Below are positions 43,424 through 48,208 of a stretch of DNA of 48,208 nt, piece after piece. The notes under the pieces are model-generated. The model searched no databases. It saw only the letters and a list, made by a program, of their open reading frames with translations, and was not told the origin of the DNA. The stretch is from Arthrobacter livingstonensis. Its GTDB lineage: Bacteria; Actinomycetota; Actinomycetes; Actinomycetales; Micrococcaceae. Location: contig NZ_QJVD01000026.1 of the NCBI RefSeq assembly GCF_003219815.1, forward strand, positions 1-48,208, given 5' to 3'. The position numbers and the translations under genes were made by a program. Position 1 is the stretch's first letter. Each line of letters starts with the position of its first letter.

Positions 43424-44527
43424 TCAGCGCGAAGCGAGCACCGCCCTGCGCACCGCGGCGCTGAGCTGCATGGCCCGCCCGGCCGTTCCGCCTTCCTCGC
43501 TCCATGCCGGCACGTAGCCAAAGCCAACCCCGTAGAGGGGGTCGGCGTAGCCCAGGGCCGCGTTGGCGCCGTCGTGCCCAAAGGCCTGCGCACTGCCAAA
43601 GTCCTTGCGCGGGTGGGACTTCATGAACGTGATGGCGAAGGCGCTGGCGTCGCAAAAGACCCTGTCCAGGCCCCAGACCTGCTCCTGGGACATGGTGGCG
43701 ATGGTCTCCGGCGACAGGTACGCGGGCAGCCCGTCCAGGCCCGTGATGGCACCGGCATAGACGCGGGCCAGGCCGTCGGCCGACCCCACGCCGGCGCCGC
43801 TGCAACTGCCGGCGGCGCGGACGCTGCGGATGTTGGGCAGTCCCAGCAGGTCGCCGGCCTGCACATTGCCGGAAACTCCCGCGATGGAGTGGGGGTCCAG
43901 GAAATCCGGCGCCGGAGCGTCCGCAAAGAGGACCGGACGGAAGCGCGGCTCCTCAGATTCGGGCAGCCCCAGGAACATGTCCGCGGCATAGGGCTCGCGG
44001 ATGCGCCGGTTGTACACGTCCTGCAGGCGCTCGCCCGTGACCCGGCGGCACAGCTCCTCCAGGAAAACACCCATGGTCAGGGCGTGGTAGCCAAAGGTGC
44101 CGCTGCCGGGACGCCACATCGGCGCCATGTTCGCGAGCCGGTCCGCGACGGCGGGGAGATCGTTGTACTCCTCCATGGCGAAGCCACCCTGCACGCCCAC
44201 GAGACCGGCCTGGTGTGAAAGCAGCTCGCGGACCAGGATGCCGCCCTTGCCGTTACCACCAAACTCGGGCCAGTACGCGGCCACGGCGGCGTCGACGTCG
44301 ATAAGGCCATCCTGCACCAGCAGGCTGAAGGCCAGCGCCGCCACGCCCTTGGAGCAGGAGAACACGCCCGTGAGGGAATCTGCGGACGATTCCGGGCCGC
44401 CCACCAGGTCCACCACCTTCTCGCCGTCGCGGTACACGGCCAGCTGGGCGCTGTAGGCGGGGTCGGCGTCGACCATGGTGTCAAACAGCTCGCGGACGGC
44501 GGCGAATTCATCGGTGGCAAAGTTCAT
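43424..44527 (-). CDS. Serine beta-lactamase-like hydrolase (esterase type)
   Basis: This 367-residue protein belongs to the class C beta-lactamase/EstB family. The active-site SxxK is S57-CSK60. The YxN position is read as YHA in TFGYHALTMG. The third element is near FGHDGANAALGYAD. No signal peptide is visible, so it is probably cytoplasmic and more likely an esterase or peptidase-like hydrolase than a drug-resistance enzyme. It is convergent with the flavoprotein gene, with only 23 bp between, and divergent from the mannosidase gene. Confidence 0.92.
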   Translation of the reverse strand: MNFATDEFAAVRELFDTMVDADPAYSAQLAVYRDGEKVVDLVGGPESSADSLTGVFSCSKGVAALAFSLLVQDGLIDVDAAVAAYWPEFGGNGKGGILVRELLSHQAGLVGVQGGFAMEEYNDLPAVADRLANMAPMWRPGSGTFGYHALTMGVFLEELCRRVTGERLQDVYNRRIREPYAADMFLGLPESEEPRFRPVLFADAPAPDFLDPHSIAGVSGNVQAGDLLGLPNIRSVRAAGSCSGAGVGSADGLARVYAGAITGLDGLPAYLSPETIATMSQEQVWGLDRVFCDASAFAITFMKSHPRKDFGSAQAFGHDGANAALGYADPLYGVGFGYVPAWSEEGGTAGRAMQLSAAVRRAVLASR

Positions 44528-44571
44528 GGTTCCACTCTAGGGAACAACTGCCTCGCCCCTGCCAATGCGCG

Positions 44572-44581
44572 CGGGAGCGTA
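44572..44581 (-). repeat. Isolated copy of the ACGCTCCCGC motif
   Basis: GCGGGAGCGT here is the reverse complement of the core of the repeats at 29716-29845. It lies in the gap between the hydrolase and mannosidase genes, next to TGCGCG. Confidence 0.35.
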
Positions 44582-44657
44582 CGGGACCAGCTGAGGCCCC
44601 CGACACTAGACTGAGAGTCCGTGAACCCCTGAGCAGCTCCCGGAAGGTAACCCGCGC

Positions 44658-47600
44658 ATGCATGACAAGCACGCCGTGATCGAGAACCGCCTCAAGCGGG
44701 TCCTGGCGGAACGGATCAAGCCCGCCATTCACACTCCCGTGGCACAGCTGGCGCTGGCGGCGTGGCATGTGGAGGGCGGCGCGGGCGAACCCGTTGCCCC
44801 TTCGGTTGCGCTGGGGCTTGCCGGGCCGGGCACCAACCAGGAAACCGTCCAGCACGACGGCGGTGCCTCCTACACGCCGTTTGCCGTCGGCCAGGCGTGG
44901 GGCCCGGCCTGGGGAACCAGCTGGATCCATGTCAGGGGCACGGTCCCGCCGGAGGCTGCGGGCCACACGGTGGAGCTGGTGGTGGACTTGGGCTTCAGCC
45001 AGTCGTGGCCGGGATTTCAGGCCGAGGGGCTCGTGTACCGCCCGGACGGCACGGCCGTGAAGGCCCTGAACCCCCTGAACACCTGGGTTCCCGTGGTGGA
45101 GGAGGCACGCGGCGGGGAGGAGATCGACCTCTTCGTCGAAGCGGCAGCCAACCCCTTTGTGTTTACGGACAACCCGTTTGTGCCGAGCCCGCTCGGCGAA
45201 AAATCCACGGCCGGGCCGGAGCCGCGCTACACCATGGCCCGGGCGGACATCAACATTTTCAACACCTCCGTCTGGGAACTGGTGCAGGACCTGGAGGTGC
45301 TGGACCAGCTGGCGGCCGAACTGGACCTGGGGAACCCGCGGCGCTGGGACATCCTGTACGCCCTGGAACGTGCGCTCGACGCCGTGTCCCTGACGGATGT
45401 GCCCGGCACCGCCGCCGCGGCCAGGGCCGAGCTGGAAGACGTGTTGGCCCGGCCGGCCCACGCCAGCGCCCACCAGCTCAGCGCCGTCGGCCACGCCCAC
45501 ATTGACTCGGCCTGGCTGTGGCCCGTGCGCGAGACCGTCCGGAAGGTGGCCCGCACCACCTCCAATGTGGTGGATCTGCTGGCCAGCCATCCCGAGCTGA
45601 AGTACGCCATGTCCTCCGCACAGCAGTATGAGTGGCTCAAGGAGCAGCGCCCCGAGGTGTATGCCAAGGTCAAGGAGGCCGTGGCGGAAGGGCGCTTCAT
45701 CCCGGTGGGCGGCATGTGGGTCGAATCGGACACCAACATGGTTGGTTCCGAGGCCATGGCCCGCCAGTTCACGTACGGCCAAAGGTTCTTCCGCGAAAAC
45801 TTCGGCGTGCAGTGCCAGGAGGTGTGGCTCCCGGACTCCTTTGGCTACTCGGGCGCCCTCCCGCAGATTGTGAAGCTGGCCGGCGCCAAGTGGTTCCTGA
45901 CGCAAAAGATCTCCTGGAACACCGTCAACAAGTTCCCGCACCACACCTTCAACTGGGAAGGCATTGACGGCACCCGCCTTTTCACGCACTTCCCGCCTGT
46001 GGACACCTACAATTCGCAACTGTCCGGCCAGGAGCTGGCGCACGCCGTGAGCAACTTCCGCGACAAGGGCGCGGCGACGCATTCGCTGGTGCCGTTTGGC
46101 TGGGGCGACGGCGGCGGCGGGCCCACGCGCGAAATGTTGGCCCGGGCGCGCCGCACCAAAAACCTGGAAGGATCAGCGCAGGTCACCATTGCCTCGCCCA
46201 CTGAATTCTTCACGGCCGCGGAAGCCGAATACCCCAACGCCCCCGTGTGGAAGGGCGAACTTTACTTGGAGCTGCACCGCGGGACTTATACGTCACAGGC
46301 GCTGACCAAGCAGGGCAACCGCCGCAGCGAACACCTGCTGCGCGAGGCCGAGCTGTGGAGCACCACGGCAGCAGCGCGCGGCCTCCTCGACTACCCGTAC
46401 GACGAGCTGGACCGGATCTGGAAGCTGGTGCTGCTTCACCAGTTCCACGACATCCTGCCCGGTTCCTCCATTGCCTGGGTGCACCGCGAGGCCGCCGAAC
46501 GGTATGCGGAAATTGCCGCCGACCTCAACGCGCTCATCTTCGAAGCAATGGAGGCCTTGGCGCCGTTCGTTGATCCCGTTGGGCCAGCCTCGGAGGTCGA
46601 CTTCGCGAACCTCACGCTCTTCAACGCCTCCCCGTACCCCCGCCGCGGCATCGCCCCGCTGACTGCGGGCGTCCCGGAACCGGCCACATCGGAGGTGACG
46701 GTGGAGCGGGACGGTGCAGACGTCGTCGTGCATAACGGGCTCATCAGCGTCCGCTTCGGCGCGGACGGCGTGATCAGCTCGATCGTGGACGTAGCCGCGA
46801 ACCGCGAGCTGGTGCCGGCCGGGCAGGGCGCCAACGTGCTGCAGCTGCACGCCGACTTCCCCAACATGTGGGACGCGTGGGACATTGACGAGTTTTACAA
46901 GAACACCGTTACGGACATCCGCGAGCTCGATTCGCTCGAGGCCACGCTGCTGGACAGCCAGGCGGAGATCACCATCGAGCGATCATTCCGCAATTCGCAT
47001 ATATCCCAACGCGTACGCATCGCCCCGGATTCGAAGACCATCATCATCTACAACGACGTTGACTGGCACGAGCAGGAGACACTGCTCAAGGCCGCCTTCC
47101 CGCTCGACCTGCATGCCGACCACGCGCGTTTCGAGACGCAGTACGGCCATATCCAACGCGCCACGCATGAGAACACCTCGTGGGACAACGCCCGATTTGA
47201 GGTGTGCGCGCACCGCTGGGTGCATGTGGGCGAGCCCGGATTCGGCGCAGCGGTCGTCAACGATTCCACCTACGGGCACGACGTTTCCCGCCACCCCGGG
47301 AGCAACGGCTCAAGCTTCACCACGGTGCGGCTGTCGCTGCTGCGCGGCCCGCGTTTCCCCGACCCGGAGACGGACCAGGGCCGGCATTTCTTCACTTACG
47401 GGCTCGTCGTGGGCGCCGAGGTGCAGGACGCCGTGGAAGCCGGGTACGCGCTGAATCTGCCGTGGCGAGGCACGAGGGCTGATGGCGCAGCCGTCGAACC
47501 CCTCGTCAGCACGGATTCCTCCGCTGCACTGATCGAGGCCGTGAAGCTGGCCGATGACCGCAGCGGCGACGTGATTGTCCGCCTGTACGAGCCGCTCGGA

Positions 47601-47771
47601 GCCCGGGCCTCGGTGACGCTTTCGGCGTCTTTTCCGGTTGCTGCCGTGGTGGAGAACAACCTCCTTGAGCAGCCGTACGACGCCGGATCGCTCACCTTCG
47701 CGGACGGACGCATCGGCGTGGCCCTGCGTCCGTTCCAAATCCTGACCCTGCGCTTAACGGCAGCCGCCTGA
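44658..47771 (+). CDS. Alpha-mannosidase, glycoside hydrolase family 38
   Basis: This 1037-residue protein hydrolyses alpha-mannosides. The zinc-binding motif is HAHIDSAWLWP (H279, H281, D283). The catalytic nucleophile is D393 in WLPDSFGYSG. A further family segment, QFHDILPGSSI, carries another zinc-site His near residue 597. The N-terminal beta domain, the helical middle domain and the large C-terminal beta domain expected of GH38 are all present, and the length is usual for bacterial members. No signal peptide, so it acts on internalised oligosaccharides. The ATG at 44658 has GGAAGG upstream; TAGACT (44608-44613) may be the -10. Confidence 0.96.
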   Translation: MHDKHAVIENRLKRVLAERIKPAIHTPVAQLALAAWHVEGGAGEPVAPSVALGLAGPGTNQETVQHDGGASYTPFAVGQAWGPAWGTSWIHVRGTVPPEAAGHTVELVVDLGFSQSWPGFQAEGLVYRPDGTAVKALNPLNTWVPVVEEARGGEEIDLFVEAAANPFVFTDNPFVPSPLGEKSTAGPEPRYTMARADINIFNTSVWELVQDLEVLDQLAAELDLGNPRRWDILYALERALDAVSLTDVPGTAAAARAELEDVLARPAHASAHQLSAVGHAHIDSAWLWPVRETVRKVARTTSNVVDLLASHPELKYAMSSAQQYEWLKEQRPEVYAKVKEAVAEGRFIPVGGMWVESDTNMVGSEAMARQFTYGQRFFRENFGVQCQEVWLPDSFGYSGALPQIVKLAGAKWFLTQKISWNTVNKFPHHTFNWEGIDGTRLFTHFPPVDTYNSQLSGQELAHAVSNFRDKGAATHSLVPFGWGDGGGGPTREMLARARRTKNLEGSAQVTIASPTEFFTAAEAEYPNAPVWKGELYLELHRGTYTSQALTKQGNRRSEHLLREAELWSTTAAARGLLDYPYDELDRIWKLVLLHQFHDILPGSSIAWVHREAAERYAEIAADLNALIFEAMEALAPFVDPVGPASEVDFANLTLFNASPYPRRGIAPLTAGVPEPATSEVTVERDGADVVVHNGLISVRFGADGVISSIVDVAANRELVPAGQGANVLQLHADFPNMWDAWDIDEFYKNTVTDIRELDSLEATLLDSQAEITIERSFRNSHISQRVRIAPDSKTIIIYNDVDWHEQETLLKAAFPLDLHADHARFETQYGHIQRATHENTSWDNARFEVCAHRWVHVGEPGFGAAVVNDSTYGHDVSRHPGSNGSSFTTVRLSLLRGPRFPDPETDQGRHFFTYGLVVGAEVQDAVEAGYALNLPWRGTRADGAAVEPLVSTDSSAALIEAVKLADDRSGDVIVRLYEPLGARASVTLSASFPVAAVVENNLLEQPYDAGSLTFADGRIGVALRPFQILTLRLTAAA

Positions 47772-47807
47772 GCCACGAGTGGTTGGGTCCGCCAAGCCCC
47801 TGCACCG

Positions 47808-47920
47808 ACGCCGTATCACCTTTGGCGCGTTATTCCAGAACGCCATATCACCGTTGGCGGTGAAATGCCGGACGCCGTATCAGCGTAGGGGTGGTTTCGC
47901 TGAACGCTCGCGCACCAACC
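47808..47920. repeat. Tandem 32-bp degenerate repeats
   Basis: ACGCCGTATCACC (47808), ACGCCATATCACC (47840) and ACGCCGTATCAGC (47872) recur at an exact 32-bp period, with a fourth diverged unit beginning ACGCTCGCGCACC (47904). The spacer parts differ but keep a shared GGCG/GTGG theme. No protein is supported across them. Confidence 0.75.
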
Positions 47921-47935
47921 GTGGGTGCGGCCCCC

Positions 47936-47987
47936 GCGTTCACTCCCCGGGCCGCGTCCCGGCGGTGTCCGGCGTTCACTCCCCGGG
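47936..47987. repeat. Direct repeat of GCGTTCACTCCCCGGG, 36 bp apart
   Basis: The 16-mer occurs at 47936-47951 and 47972-47987 with related following bases (GCCGCGTCCCGG and GTCGTGTCCAGG). It follows the 32-bp repeats immediately; together they fill most of the gap from 47772 to 48103. Confidence 0.7.
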
Positions 47988-48055
47988 GTCGTGTCCAGGG
48001 GCCGTGCGACGGGAATCAGGGACAAGCAAGTCAGAAAAAATAATTAGAATAAATC

Positions 48056-48096
48056 TTCGGATATATATCCGAAAACAATAACAGAACACGTATAAT
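48056..48096 (+). promoter_or_regulatory. 18-bp perfect palindrome and -10 box of a leaderless gene
   Basis: TTCGGATATATATCCGAA (48056-48073) is a perfect palindrome covering the expected -35 position. A perfect TATAAT (48091-48096) ends 7 nt before the ATG at 48104, with no Shine-Dalgarno sequence. This looks like an autoregulated or strongly repressed promoter. Confidence 0.6.
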
Positions 48097-48103
48097 TTGT
48101 GTT

Positions 48104-48208
48104 ATGAGCAAGCCGGTTCTTGACCCCGGCGACGGGGACGGTCCCGCCACACAGGATGTGGCGGCACTCATCGGTGCGGTTGTTCTTCCCTCCATTGAAC
48201 CCTTTGGC
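48104..48208 (+). CDS. 5' end of an unidentified gene, cut by the window
   Basis: Thirty-five codons are visible, beginning MSKPVLDPGDGDGPATQD and continuing VAALIGAVVLPSIEPFG with no stop. The start is supported by a TATAAT 7 nt upstream, which suggests a leaderless message. Codon usage is host-like. Too little is visible to name a family. Confidence 0.6.
   Translation, partial: MSKPVLDPGDGDGPATQDVAALIGAVVLPSIEPFG

Noticed and set aside
47808-47987. CRISPR array
   Set aside because: Period is near 32 bp but repeats are short and degenerate with no uniform unique spacers, and no cas gene is nearby.

Overview
The window comes from a high-G+C actinobacterium, most likely a member of the Micrococcaceae (Arthrobacter and relatives). 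This is inferred from strongly G/C-ending codons, the HU / S14 / L33 / L28 cluster without zinc-binding cysteines, a DUF222-HNH protein with expanded repeats, a CopD-CtaG fusion and several apparently leaderless promoters. No rRNA or tRNA gene, CRISPR array, insertion sequence, integrase or transposase was recognised. Gene functions are assigned by reading motifs and family resemblance; no database search was run.

Layout: (1) 119-2461, an MFS exporter divergent from a LysR regulator. (2) 2607-11336, a visibly A+T-richer accessory block and the main point of interest. Five overlapping plus-strand genes encode a Z1-domain helicase, a PD-(D/E)XK nuclease, a MORC/MutL-like GHKL ATPase, an unrecognised protein and a probable DUF6339 protein. 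They run tail to tail into a minus-strand DNA cytosine-5 methyltransferase. This is a multi-gene restriction-modification-like defence system of the prokaryotic MORC (paraMORC) type. (3) 11501-17195, return to host-like composition: panD, an SDR epimerase, an AEC transporter, a cluster of short palindromic repeats, a HerA-like ATPase and an anchored exported protein. (4) 17439-19649, a DUF222/HNH protein with ten perfect 15-bp repeats. (5) 19743-23986, an NHL-thioredoxin protein and a CopD-CtaG fusion. (6) 24104-25438, HU and the zinc-free ribosomal proteins S14, L33 and L28, with terminators and a structured leader.

(7) 25805-29675, a Cys-phosphatase/SGNH hydrolase pair and an ABC exporter divergent from a MarR regulator. 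(8) 29870-36180, a VOC protein, then a siderophore uptake operon (binding protein, two FecCD permeases, ATPase, siderophore-interacting reductase) behind a candidate DtxR/IdeR iron box, then a second MarR regulator. (9) 36308-38225, an F420-reductase-like oxidoreductase with a promoter/operator and a GST-fold hydroquinone reductase, separated by a long hairpin repeat. (10) 38394-43400, an OpuC-type compatible-solute ABC transporter and a pyridine nucleotide-disulfide oxidoreductase. (11) 43424-47771, a serine beta-lactamase-like hydrolase and a GH38 alpha-mannosidase. (12) 47808-48208, tandem degenerate repeats, a perfect 18-bp palindrome at a promoter, and the start of a gene cut by the window edge.

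Functional themes are phage/plasmid defence, iron acquisition, osmoprotection, drug efflux and zinc- or stress-linked ribosome remodelling.
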